From JAVBTR01 sp031556065 (lineage in GTDB: Bacteria > Bacillota > Clostridia > Christensenellales > Aristaeellaceae): a stretch of DNA of 64,000 nucleotides. The stretch's first letter is position 1. Each line of letters starts with the position of its first letter. Of this stretch, positions 43,855 through 52,852 are shown in pieces. The stretch lies in assembly GCA_031556065.1 (NCBI GenBank), contig JAVBTR010000002.1, positions 1 through 64,000 of the forward strand, written 5' to 3'. The notes below the pieces were generated by a model, which was not told where the DNA came from, did not search any database, and saw only the letters and a program-made list of their open reading frames with translations. The position numbers and the translations under genes were made by a program.

Positions 43855-46149
43855 ATGAAATTTAAAAGCATTGCCGCCCGCATCTTTTTTTCTATTGCTC
43901 CGATAATCATCATTTCTACTATTGTTTTTATTGGGGTAATCTATTCGGTTACCTACAAGCAAAGCGCTAATGAAACCAACGAAAAAATGTATGAAATTCT
44001 GCGTACTGCCAGAATGAGCATACACCATGAATTAGCAAACAATGCCGACACAGCGCTGCATATGGCGATTTACGCCGAGATAGATAAAGACCTGGTCACC
44101 AACAAAAGTGAACTGGAAGATTTTGTGCGTGAAAGCGTCCACGTTTACCCCAATACGGTGGGCGGCGGCCTATGGTATGAGCCCTATGCGCTGGATTCTT
44201 CAAAAAAGCATTTCAGCACCTATGCTTATCAGGACAACGGTACGTTCTATGTAACCTTTCTTTATGACCAGTTCGCGGATTACTTTGCCCAGCCTTGGTA
44301 TATCGCAGGTAAAAGCAGCACTGACAGTGTAGCCTGGTCCGGCCTGTATTTCGATCCTTTGGCAAAGGAAACCATGATCTCCGCCGCCAAATCCTTCTAC
44401 GATTCCAGTGGTAATCTGCAAGGCGTAGCCACAGCGGATATGTCCCTCTCCGTTATCCGCAGAATCATCGACAATGTGGCCATTGGTCAAACGGGCCGGG
44501 CTTTTCTGGTAGGGGAAAATGGCGAATATGTTTCCTTCCTTGACGATAGCCGCTCCATTGAAATGTACATTCAAAACGACCCGGATCCTTCTTTGGCCGC
44601 CCTTGGCCAAGAGATTCTGGCCAACCGCTCCGGCATGACGCAATGTACCTATAATGGCGTTTCGCAGTCTGTTTATTACATGACCTTATCCGAAGTAAAC
44701 TGGACGCTGGTGGCCTTGGTGGAAACATCGGAAATCGTTTCTTCCACCATGAGCCTTGTGTGGGTCATGGGTATTGTGCCCGTCCTAGGGCTTATTATCG
44801 CCGTTATAGCCATTCTTTTTGTAGCCAGATACCTGCGCAAGGTCACCTATAAAGTAAACAGCTTTGCAGATCAGGCCGCTTCCGGCAATTTATCCCCCCG
44901 GTTGGAAATCACCGAAACCGATGAATTCGGCTTCATGGAAGACAGACTCAACCGTATGATTGCTAACATGGGCGTCATGCAAGCCCATTCAGATGAAATG
45001 CTTTCAGTGGCTCAGAAGGCCAGCAAAGCCAAGAGTGAATTCCTTTCCCGGATGAGCCACGAAATTCGCACGCCCATGAACGCTATTATGGGCATGACGC
45101 AAATCGCCTCTGCCACCGAAGACATGGAGAAAATAAAAAACTGCATTCAAAAAACCAACACCGCCGCACAGCAGCTATTGAGCATGGTTAACGATGTGCT
45201 GGATATGTCGAAAATCGAAGAAGGTAAGCTAATATTATATGAGGACGCCTTTGATTTACGCGCTACCATTCAAGACGTGTGCGGCGTATTGGAAGTAAAA
45301 GCCTACGAAAAGAAGCAGCGCTTTCGTGTGGCGCTTTCCCCCGGCCTTCCTATGCAAATCGTATCCGATGAAATGCGTTTAAGCCAGGTTATAACCAACC
45401 TGCTTTCCAATGCCGTGAAATTTACCCCCGAAGGCGGCCGCATTACCCTTATGGCGGATTCTAAGCCCCAGGGGAATCATGCCATTCTGCTATCCATTCG
45501 CGTAAGTGATACGGGGATCGGCATTGCTAAAGAAAGCATCGATTCTTTGTTTCTCCCCTTTGAACAAGGAGATGGCAGCACTTCCCGCAAATACGGCGGT
45601 TCCGGCTTAGGGCTGGCTATTTGCAAAAGCATAGCGGATTTGATGCAGGGTACTATCACCGTCCAAAGTCAGATAAATCAAGGCAGCGTTTTCACCTTTA
45701 CCGTACCTGTCAAATTGGGCAATGCCGCTGAAAACCAAGGACGCTTGAACGCAAAGGTTCAGATACCCGATTGGGCGGGGAAACGCCTGTTACTATGCGA
45801 GGATGTGGATATCAATGCAGAAATCGCTTGCGCTTTGTTGGAGGAAAGCCACATCGAAATCGTCCATGTAAAGGATGGACTGGAAGCTGTACAGCGATTC
45901 AACGACGATAGCCAGGGCTTCGATTTAATTTTGATGGATATTCAAATGCCCTGTATGGATGGTTTGCATGCCACCCGTGCCATCCGGCAGACTCCCAAGG
46001 GACAGAAGGTGCCCATTATAGCTATGACAGCCAATGCTTTTAAAGAAGATGTGGCCCAATCCTTGGAGGCCGGGATGAACGGCCATATTCCAAAGCCCAT
46101 TGATTACAAGATGCTGATTAATACGCTTGCTGTCCATTTAGGCAAATAA
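43855..46149 (+). CDS. Hybrid sensor histidine kinase/receiver protein with Cache domain
   Basis: A 764-residue membrane kinase. A first membrane helix near residues 8-33 leads into a double-Cache extracellular domain (about 34-290; GGGLWYEPYALDSSKKHF), a second helix (MGIVPVLGLIIAVIAILF), HAMP, then H-box FLSRMSHEIRTPMNAIMGM and a GHKL ATPase (VSDTGIGIAKE, GSGLGLAI). The C-terminal receiver has acceptor Asp in DLILMDIQMPCMDG and Lys in HIPKPID. No HPt domain or cognate regulator is encoded nearby, so its output is unclear. Cache domains bind small metabolites. Confidence 0.85.
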   Translation: MKFKSIAARIFFSIAPIIIISTIVFIGVIYSVTYKQSANETNEKMYEILRTARMSIHHELANNADTALHMAIYAEIDKDLVTNKSELEDFVRESVHVYPNTVGGGLWYEPYALDSSKKHFSTYAYQDNGTFYVTFLYDQFADYFAQPWYIAGKSSTDSVAWSGLYFDPLAKETMISAAKSFYDSSGNLQGVATADMSLSVIRRIIDNVAIGQTGRAFLVGENGEYVSFLDDSRSIEMYIQNDPDPSLAALGQEILANRSGMTQCTYNGVSQSVYYMTLSEVNWTLVALVETSEIVSSTMSLVWVMGIVPVLGLIIAVIAILFVARYLRKVTYKVNSFADQAASGNLSPRLEITETDEFGFMEDRLNRMIANMGVMQAHSDEMLSVAQKASKAKSEFLSRMSHEIRTPMNAIMGMTQIASATEDMEKIKNCIQKTNTAAQQLLSMVNDVLDMSKIEEGKLILYEDAFDLRATIQDVCGVLEVKAYEKKQRFRVALSPGLPMQIVSDEMRLSQVITNLLSNAVKFTPEGGRITLMADSKPQGNHAILLSIRVSDTGIGIAKESIDSLFLPFEQGDGSTSRKYGGSGLGLAICKSIADLMQGTITVQSQINQGSVFTFTVPVKLGNAAENQGRLNAKVQIPDWAGKRLLLCEDVDINAEIACALLEESHIEIVHVKDGLEAVQRFNDDSQGFDLILMDIQMPCMDGLHATRAIRQTPKGQKVPIIAMTANAFKEDVAQSLEAGMNGHIPKPIDYKMLINTLAVHLGK

Positions 46150-46178
46150 AAAAGAGGCGCGATGCCTCTTTTTTATTT
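46144..46178. terminator. Bidirectional terminator between kinase and FGGY kinase genes
   Basis: Perfect 15-bp inverted repeat: AAATAAAAAAGAGGC (46144-46158) with GCCTCTTTTTTATTT (46164-46178). Both arms carry T- or A-runs, so it serves both converging genes. Confidence 0.9.
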
Positions 46179-46179
46179 G

Positions 46180-47781
46180 TTAACGCAGTTGCTTTACCGC
46201 TTCCGCTTCGATGCTTAAACCCTTTTTGAAATGAACCATAAAGGCATTAAACCCTTCCACATCCTTATGATCGGGAGCCAAGGTTTCGCTTTGCTTACCC
46301 GCAAAAACCTTTTGCTCCAGATAATCTTCCAAGGCCTCGTCTTCTTGCTTATTAGCCATGTAAGCCGCCAGGATAGCAATGCCCCAAGCACCGCCTTCAC
46401 CCGCTGTTTCCATTACAGAAACCGGGGTATCAATGGCCGCAGCCATGATACTCTGCCCCACGCCCTTGGTTTTAAACAATCCGCCGTGGCCAAAGATCTT
46501 ATCAATTTCCACCTGTTCTTCCACCAGCAAAATATCCATACCGATTTTTAAAGTAGCCAAAGCCGTATACAAATGAGAACGCATGAAGTTGGCCAAATTA
46601 AACTTGCTATCCGGTTGGCGCAGGAACATGGGGCGGCCCTCTTCAAAACCTGTCATGTGTTCACCGGAGAAGTAATTATAGGCCAACAACCCGCCGCAAT
46701 CCTTATCCGCTTCCATGGCCTTGTTGTATAAGGTGCAAAAGAGCTTATTGGCGTCCGCCTCGATACCCATGGTCTTAGCAAATTCCCCAAAGAGATTGAC
46801 CCAGGCGTTTAAATCGGAGGTGCAGTTGTTGCAGTGTACCATGGCCACCGGTGCACCGCTGGGCGTGGTAACCATATCGATTTCCGTATGGAGCTTTTTA
46901 AACGCCTTTTCAAGAACGATCATCGCAAACACAGACGTCCCTGCAGACACATTGCCTGTACGTTTGCGCACGCTATTGGTGGCCACCATGCCGGTGCCCG
47001 CGTCACCCTCAGGAGGGCAAACAGCAACGCCTGCTTCAAGCTCCCCGGAAATATCCAATAACTTAGCACCTTCCAAAGTCAGTGAACCCGCGTTTTCTCC
47101 CGCGTTTTTGACGCCGGGCAGAATGTCTTCCAGCTTCCAGTCAAGGCTATAGGGCGCAAGCTTTCCGTTAAAAGCCGCGATCATGCTTTTATCGTAGCAG
47201 AAATTCACACTGTCAAATGGCATAATACCGGAAGCATCCCCTACACCCAGAAGTTTTTCCCCGGTTAATTTCCAGTGCACATAGCCCGCCAAAGAGGTGA
47301 AGAAAGCGATGTCCTTCACATGAGATTCACCGTTTAAAATAGCTTGGTACAAATGGGCAATGCTCCAACGCTGAGGAATATTAAAGGAAAACAGGCTGGT
47401 TAGTTCATCGGCAGCCTTAGCTGTCATGGTGTTGCGCCAGGTGCGGAAAGGCACCAGCATCTCCCCTGCCTTATTAAAGGGCAAATAGCCATGCATCATA
47501 GCGCTGAAACCAAGACCGCCAAGCTTTGTCAGCTTCGCACCATATCGGGCTTCAACATCCTTTTTAAGGTTGCCATAGCAATTCTGAAGTCCGTCCCAAA
47601 TATCCTTTTCCGAATATGTCCATATGCCGTTTTCCAAACGGTTTTCCCAATCGTGGCTGCCGGAAGCAATAGGTTCGTGGGTTGCGTCCACCAAAACGGC
47701 TTTGATTCGAGTGGAACCAAATTCAATACCCAGGTATGCTTTTCCCGATTCAATTAAGCTTTTTTTGTGTTGTACGCTCAT
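46180..47781 (-). CDS. FGGY-family carbohydrate kinase
   Basis: A 533-residue ASKHA-fold sugar kinase with YLGIEFGSTRIKAVLVDA (phosphate loop 1), VSAGTSVFAMIVLEKAF and MHGYLPFNKAG. The sugar could be a pentulose or L-sugar such as L-rhamnulose, L-fuculose or D-xylulose; no motif decides it. It is transcribed alone and converges on the hybrid kinase gene. The third of three adjacent ATG codons (47781) has the best AGGAG spacing (eight bases). Confidence 0.8.
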   Translation of the reverse strand: MSVQHKKSLIESGKAYLGIEFGSTRIKAVLVDATHEPIASGSHDWENRLENGIWTYSEKDIWDGLQNCYGNLKKDVEARYGAKLTKLGGLGFSAMMHGYLPFNKAGEMLVPFRTWRNTMTAKAADELTSLFSFNIPQRWSIAHLYQAILNGESHVKDIAFFTSLAGYVHWKLTGEKLLGVGDASGIMPFDSVNFCYDKSMIAAFNGKLAPYSLDWKLEDILPGVKNAGENAGSLTLEGAKLLDISGELEAGVAVCPPEGDAGTGMVATNSVRKRTGNVSAGTSVFAMIVLEKAFKKLHTEIDMVTTPSGAPVAMVHCNNCTSDLNAWVNLFGEFAKTMGIEADANKLFCTLYNKAMEADKDCGGLLAYNYFSGEHMTGFEEGRPMFLRQPDSKFNLANFMRSHLYTALATLKIGMDILLVEEQVEIDKIFGHGGLFKTKGVGQSIMAAAIDTPVSVMETAGEGGAWGIAILAAYMANKQEDEALEDYLEQKVFAGKQSETLAPDHKDVEGFNAFMVHFKKGLSIEAEAVKQLR

Positions 47782-47851
47782 CATCATGTCTCCTAAAATG
47801 GTTATTTAATTATTCATATCATATGCAAACAGTGCTTCCCTGTCAAGGCGG

Positions 47852-49588
47852 TTATTGGCCGAATATGACTTCCAGAGCGCTTTGGTATATGGTGATGGCG
47901 GCGTTTTGCTGGCGGCAATAGGTATTGACCATGGCCAAGGGAATATCCGTAATCATCAGCTCGTATGGCAAAGAAAGGGATAGGCCTGCTGTATGCTGCA
48001 AATAACCTTTTTCTTTTGTGTATTCCCAGGCGGCCAGTGCTCCAGCAGTCAGCTTTGAATTCTCGCTTTCCCCGAATGGATCAAAGCCGTCTGCATCCAC
48101 AATGGTGCTCATGATAACGATATAGTCAGCCTTATCCATGCTGGCTTTCATTTCATCGGTAATGCCGCCTATGTCGTATGCAAAGGCCTCTACATCCCCT
48201 TTGATAGCACGTTCGCCATGGTTTACGTAGCTTTCAAAAGGGGCCAGAACGCAAACCTTATCCCCACTTTGAAGTGCAAATGGAATAATGTCCCCCTGAT
48301 TCTTTGCAATCGTAACGGCCTTTTCGCCAATTTCCTTCTCAATAGCCAAATGTTCTTGGCTTCTTAAGGTATTCAGCGCCGTCTCTATTCTTTCATCCAG
48401 GAGGATGGCGGTCCAATTGGATGAAAGGATGCCCCTGTTTTGTTTAAACTCTATCACCCGAAGGGCGGATTCTTCGACCCTGGCCCTAAAAGCGGGTTCT
48501 TCCAGGGCCCGCTTTTCCAATTCTTCGAACATCGGGCCAATGTTTTCCTTTAAATCCTCCTGGCCGAAAACATCTATTGGCAGCAGCGGCACATCCGCCC
48601 CTGCCATGATGGCCATATAAACCCGGTCGGCAATGGAAAAATGATCCCTTATGGCCCCTATGGCCAGGGCATCGGTCACAATCAGCCCGTTAAAGCCCAA
48701 CTCCTTTCTCAATAGATCGGTAATGATCTTCTTTGAAAAGGTGGCAGGAACGGTAAAGTTTTTTTGTTCCCCGGCAGTGCTGGTAATCTGCGTATCATCC
48801 AGCCCGGGAACAGCTACATGGGCAGTCATGATCATGTCCACGCCATTTTCAATAGCCATTTTAAAGGGCAGAATATCTGTGGCCATCAATTCTTCCTTGG
48901 TACCGGGAACCGTAACCAATTCTACAGAGATATTGCTCCCTATGTTTCCATAGCCGGGGAAATGCTTTACACAGCCTGCCACCCCGGCATCTAAAAGACC
49001 GTTTATAAAAGCCATACCCATTTGCCCCACAACAGCAGGATCGTCCCCAAAGGAACGCACCCCAGCCACTGGGTTATATATATTGGTATTGACGTCCACC
49101 ACAGGTGCAAAATTAACATTGAATCCAAGGGCTGCAACTTCTTCGCCCTTCACTCGGCCAGCTTTTTTTGTAAGCTCCAAATCCCCCACAACACCTAAGG
49201 CCATGTTGCCCGGCAATATGGTGCCAATAGTACCCAAACGCGTAATATAACCGCCTTCTTCGTCGATGGCCATCAAAAGCGGGATTTTAGCCGCCCTTTG
49301 CATGGCATCTACCAGGATAACTATCTGGCCCGGATCCTTTAAATTACTGGCAAACAAGCAAACGCCGCCGATGCCATAATCCCTTATGACCTGCCCGCAT
49401 TCATCGTTTAATTCCGTCTGAGGCTGGCCTTCCCATTTGCGAAGATCCAGCACCAGCAATTGTCCAAGTTTTTCCCGCAAGGTCATTTGTGCCACAATGT
49501 CCTTGGTTTGCGCTTCTCCCTTTGCAATGGAACCCATTCCGATTATTATGCCCAATACCAGTATAAGAGAAAGTGCTTTTTTACCCAT
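47852..49588 (-). CDS. Secreted GH3-like protein, NagZ-related
   Basis: A 578-residue protein. A signal peptide (KKALSLILVLGIIIGMGSIA) without lipobox suggests secretion and cleavage by signal peptidase I. The GH3 N-terminal barrel (MTLREKLGQLLVLDLR, CVKHFPGYGNIGSNISVELV) and the nucleophile region GLIVTDALAIGAI are present. NagZ proteins have a His-Asp pair in the loop after KHFPGHGD; here it reads GYGNIGSNISVE with no His. A C-terminal Rossmann-like domain follows (GDKVCVLAPFESYVN). It may bind or cleave N-acetylhexosaminides with an altered mechanism. Confidence 0.75.
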   Translation of the reverse strand: MGKKALSLILVLGIIIGMGSIAKGEAQTKDIVAQMTLREKLGQLLVLDLRKWEGQPQTELNDECGQVIRDYGIGGVCLFASNLKDPGQIVILVDAMQRAAKIPLLMAIDEEGGYITRLGTIGTILPGNMALGVVGDLELTKKAGRVKGEEVAALGFNVNFAPVVDVNTNIYNPVAGVRSFGDDPAVVGQMGMAFINGLLDAGVAGCVKHFPGYGNIGSNISVELVTVPGTKEELMATDILPFKMAIENGVDMIMTAHVAVPGLDDTQITSTAGEQKNFTVPATFSKKIITDLLRKELGFNGLIVTDALAIGAIRDHFSIADRVYMAIMAGADVPLLPIDVFGQEDLKENIGPMFEELEKRALEEPAFRARVEESALRVIEFKQNRGILSSNWTAILLDERIETALNTLRSQEHLAIEKEIGEKAVTIAKNQGDIIPFALQSGDKVCVLAPFESYVNHGERAIKGDVEAFAYDIGGITDEMKASMDKADYIVIMSTIVDADGFDPFGESENSKLTAGALAAWEYTKEKGYLQHTAGLSLSLPYELMITDIPLAMVNTYCRQQNAAITIYQSALEVIFGQ

Positions 49589-49618
49589 AACCCATTCTCC
49601 TTATTTCAAATTATCCTC

Positions 49619-49647
49619 AGTTTATCAAAAGCGCTTGATTATTTCAA
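49619..49647 (-). promoter_or_regulatory. Promoter of the GH3-like gene with cre-like site
   Basis: TTGAAA (49642-49647) and TAAACT (49619-49624), spacing 17, on the minus strand. AAGCGCTT between the boxes resembles the centre of a LacI/CcpA operator. Confidence 0.5.
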
Positions 49648-49651
49648 GCCG

Positions 49652-49680
49652 TTGCCAGATCTTTGGAATTATGATAAAAT
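49652..49680 (+). promoter_or_regulatory. Promoter of the partner-switching operon
   Basis: TTGCCA (49652-49657) and TAAAAT (49675-49680), spacing 17, about 80 bases before the STAS gene. Confidence 0.6.
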
Positions 49681-49759
49681 GCAAATAATTAATATTGGGT
49701 GTAGTAAATTGGCGTTTACTGCGTCTATTCATATGAAAACGAAAAAGGAGCGCTCAAAA

Positions 49760-50059
49760 ATGGACATTAAAAAGATTCAGGGCACCGACAAAATCACTTT
49801 GGAACTTTCCGGCCGTTTGGATACCACCACCGCGCCTCAATTACAGGAAGCCATGATCCCCGTTTTGGAATCCCCCTGCGCTACCGTGTTGGATTTTAAT
49901 GAACTGGCTTATGTTTCCTCCGCCGGGCTGCGCGTGCTGCTTCTGGGTGAAAAGACCGCCAAAGCCAAGGGTGTTACCCTGACCTTGATTAACGTTTCCC
50001 CTGATGTCAAAGAAGTGTTCGACATGACCGGCTTCACCGACATTCTGACTATCGCATAA
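49760..50059 (+). CDS. STAS-domain anti-sigma-factor antagonist
   Basis: A 99-residue STAS protein like RsbV and SpoIIAA. ITLELSGRLDTTTAPQLQEA opens the fold. The predicted phospho-Ser is Ser54 in YVSSAGLRVLL, aligned to Ser56 of RsbV. In partner-switching, phosphatase removes the phosphate, the antagonist binds the kinase/anti-sigma protein, and the target is released. It begins the operon that also encodes the PP2C phosphatase and the RsbW-like ATPase. AAGGAG lies ten bases upstream. Confidence 0.9.
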   Translation: MDIKKIQGTDKITLELSGRLDTTTAPQLQEAMIPVLESPCATVLDFNELAYVSSAGLRVLLLGEKTAKAKGVTLTLINVSPDVKEVFDMTGFTDILTIA

Positions 50060-50068
50060 CAAACCGAT

Positions 50069-51838
50069 ATGGAGACTGCACTTTCGCAAAACGACGCCTT
50101 TATATCAAAGGTTGTTTATAAGTATGTTCTTTCATCTGTGGCTTCCATGCTGGGAACACGGATCAGCACGCTGTTTAACGGTATTATCATCGGCAATATC
50201 CTGGGCGCGCTGGGCTTAGGGGTTATGTCCATTGTATCCCCTGTGAACCTGATTTATTTTACGCTGGGTTCCTTAATCGGGGTTGGTTCTTCCATCCTTT
50301 CCAGCATGGCCCTTGGCAACGGTGACAAAGCGAAGTGCGACCAAATCTTCACGATGGCTTGCGTTTGTGCGCTGGCGGCATCGGTAGTGATTACTGTGCT
50401 GGGGCTGACAAACTTATCATGGCTGGTTAATACCTTGGGCGCGAAAGCGGAAAACTTCGAATATGCCTATGCCTTTGTTCGCAATTACATGATCTTTGGC
50501 GCAGGCTCTATTTTCGTTTACATTCCGCTTAACTACCTGCGCGTTACGGGAAAACCCGGACATTCCATGCGGATGCTGATCATGATGAGCTTGTTGAACC
50601 TCGGTTTTTCTTTTGTGTTCGTAACTGTATTTGACATGGGCACCGGCGGCGTGGGTCTGGCCACTACTTTATCTAGCACCATAACAGCCATCTACGGTTT
50701 TGTTGTGATACTGGGAAAAGGCAAATCCTCCATGCGGCTTGTACGGTTTAAGTTCACCTGGCCTACCTTTGGCAAACTGTGTTTATCCGGCACCCCTTCA
50801 GCGCTGAATAACCTTTCCCGGGCTATGCAATCCATGCTGTTAAACCTGATCATCATCGGAGCGGGGCTAGGCTCCATGCTGGCCTGCTATTCCCTTTACT
50901 GGTCTGTGGCGGATTTCACTCTGGCCTTTATTCTGGGTGTGGCCCAGGCAGTGCTTCCTTTGGTGGGCATTTCCTACGGGGAGCGGGACTACACCAATAT
51001 TAAAAGGATCATGAAAAAAGCCATTTCCTTTGGCAGTATCGTGATCGGCACCACAGCTTTGTTGATTATCCTGTTCCACAATCAGGTGGTAAGGCTTTTC
51101 GGCATTAAAGACGAAGCGATTTTGCTGGAGGCAGGTAAAGCCGTTATCTTTCTGGCGCTGAGCTTGAATCTGGGCTTTATCAACAACCTGCTTTCATCCT
51201 ACTTCAGCACCACCAAGCACCCCGTTTTAGCAAGCGCCATTGTGGTTATGCGAATGGTTTTCTTTATTGTGCTAACCGCATATTTGTTTATTGGCTCCTA
51301 CGGCATGAACGCCATTTGGGCAGGCTACATTATAGCAGAAGTGCTTACCTTCGGGGCCATTTGTCTTTGCGTGACCATTATGCACCTTAGGAATAAGGCT
51401 CTGTCCCCCTTCTGGCTATTGGATAATGAGCGCATTAAAAACTCGGTATGGATCGATTTTTCCGTTGAAAACACCCCGGAAAGTATTGTGAATGCTTCGG
51501 AAAAGATTACCGCGTTTTGTGAAGATAACGACTTGCCGCCCAAGACGGTGATGGCCATCAGTCTTTCAATTGAAGAATTGCTGACCATTATTTCAGATAA
51601 TTGCTTTGCCGCTCCCAAGGGGGAGTTTATGGATGTGCGTATTCTGCTTAACCAGGGCGTTATCATGCTCCGCATACGCAATGCGGGTAAATCGTTTAAT
51701 CTGGCCGATTATTACACCACCTGTAAAGAGGCCGGCGAAATGGACAAGATTCTTGGTATTCAGATGATCATGAATATGACAATGAGCATTGAATACCGGG
51801 AAACCTTCGGCATGAACAATTTATCCGTACTGATTTAA
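50069..51838 (+). CDS. MATE-family transporter fused to a C-terminal GHKL ATPase-like domain
   Basis: A 589-residue fusion. Residues ~1-440 form a twelve-helix MATE transporter (TLFNGIIIGNILGALGLGVM, GVAQAVLPLVGISYGERDY). Residues 453-589 resemble an RsbW/SpoIIAB anti-sigma ATPase: N-box SIEELLTIISDN (Glu about 502, Asn about 511), G1-like RIRNAGKSFN where the usual Asp is Asn, and G2-like LGIQMIMNM. This could place an anti-sigma-type kinase at the membrane, tied to transport. The first Asp of G1 is missing, so ATP binding is unsure. There is no good ribosome site; it follows the STAS gene by nine bases. Confidence 0.85.
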   Translation: METALSQNDAFISKVVYKYVLSSVASMLGTRISTLFNGIIIGNILGALGLGVMSIVSPVNLIYFTLGSLIGVGSSILSSMALGNGDKAKCDQIFTMACVCALAASVVITVLGLTNLSWLVNTLGAKAENFEYAYAFVRNYMIFGAGSIFVYIPLNYLRVTGKPGHSMRMLIMMSLLNLGFSFVFVTVFDMGTGGVGLATTLSSTITAIYGFVVILGKGKSSMRLVRFKFTWPTFGKLCLSGTPSALNNLSRAMQSMLLNLIIIGAGLGSMLACYSLYWSVADFTLAFILGVAQAVLPLVGISYGERDYTNIKRIMKKAISFGSIVIGTTALLIILFHNQVVRLFGIKDEAILLEAGKAVIFLALSLNLGFINNLLSSYFSTTKHPVLASAIVVMRMVFFIVLTAYLFIGSYGMNAIWAGYIIAEVLTFGAICLCVTIMHLRNKALSPFWLLDNERIKNSVWIDFSVENTPESIVNASEKITAFCEDNDLPPKTVMAISLSIEELLTIISDNCFAAPKGEFMDVRILLNQGVIMLRIRNAGKSFNLADYYTTCKEAGEMDKILGIQMIMNMTMSIEYRETFGMNNLSVLI

Positions 51839-51856
51839 TGACGAGGAGCGGTTAAA

Positions 51857-52852
51857 ATGGTTTCCCCAGATGAATTATCCATTCGGATGGCTACCAAGAA
51901 GGACGTGCCACAACTGATCGAGCTTTTGATCAGGCAGCATGGCATGGTGAACCCCAAACAATCCTATTATGATTTAGCCTACATGGAAATGGCGGTTGAA
52001 AGCAGGCTGATCATATTCAATGTTCTGGTTCACACCAGCGGTAAACTATATGGTATGCTGGGAATGGATTCCGATTGCATGTTCAAAGGGGCTTGTCTAG
52101 GCTGTCTTTTAACCATTCTGCCAGAAGCCAGGGGCAACGGCTTTGCCCCCAAGATGCTGGACCATATGGAAAAATATGGGCAACTGGATTCCTTCGCCAG
52201 TGTTTACGGCCATGCTTTGACACTGGATACCGCAAGCCAGAAAATGCTACTGCGGCTTGGCTGGCTTCCCACAGGCATTATCTTTGACCGCTACTATTTC
52301 GACAAGAGCGCCCAGAATCTCCAAGGCCTGGATCTGCCAGCAAAAAGAACCCATCTGGTGATGGTGCAGCCCCGGGCTAAAAAAAGCGCAGGGATCATTT
52401 ATCCCCCTGCCTGTCTGGCAGAAGAAACCGCCGGAATCTACCGGGAATCCAATTTCCCTTGCCGAATTGAGCAGGATCCTGGTCCTGCCACATTAAAAAC
52501 TGTGATGACACTCTATCATAACGACTACCATGATTTGACAGAGATTCTCGTAAACACTGTGGGTTCGGATTTTGAACAGGTGCTTACCCCGCTTATACAA
52601 GCACATACAGCCCCGGCTGATGTGATCAACGTCTTCCTTAATATGAATTTGCCCGGCTGCAGCCAGGCCTGCGAATTTCTTCAAAACAGCCATTTCTTCT
52701 TTACCGGTATCCAACCGCTTATGAAGAATGCTGAATACCTGATTTTTCACCGGTCACAAAAGCCTATCGATTTTTCACATTTGGCCACCATTCCTTTCTT
52801 TAAAGATGTGCTGGCCTACATTAGGGGGGAAGAGTATGTTCAAGAACAATAA
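51857..52852 (+). CDS. GNAT-like N-terminal protein of the partner-switching operon
   Basis: A 331-residue protein. The N-terminal ~170 residues look like a GNAT fold (ELSIRMATKKDVPQLIELLI, and ILPEARGNGFAPKMLDHMEK with the acetyl-CoA motif R-x-x-G-x-A). The remaining ~160 residues have no family I recognise. Similar GNAT modules in some bacteria are fused to or encoded beside RsbW-type ATPases. Whether it acetylates anything is unknown. GAGGAGCGG precedes the start, and its end overlaps the next gene by 17 bases. Confidence 0.7.
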   Translation: MVSPDELSIRMATKKDVPQLIELLIRQHGMVNPKQSYYDLAYMEMAVESRLIIFNVLVHTSGKLYGMLGMDSDCMFKGACLGCLLTILPEARGNGFAPKMLDHMEKYGQLDSFASVYGHALTLDTASQKMLLRLGWLPTGIIFDRYYFDKSAQNLQGLDLPAKRTHLVMVQPRAKKSAGIIYPPACLAEETAGIYRESNFPCRIEQDPGPATLKTVMTLYHNDYHDLTEILVNTVGSDFEQVLTPLIQAHTAPADVINVFLNMNLPGCSQACEFLQNSHFFFTGIQPLMKNAEYLIFHRSQKPIDFSHLATIPFFKDVLAYIRGEEYVQEQ

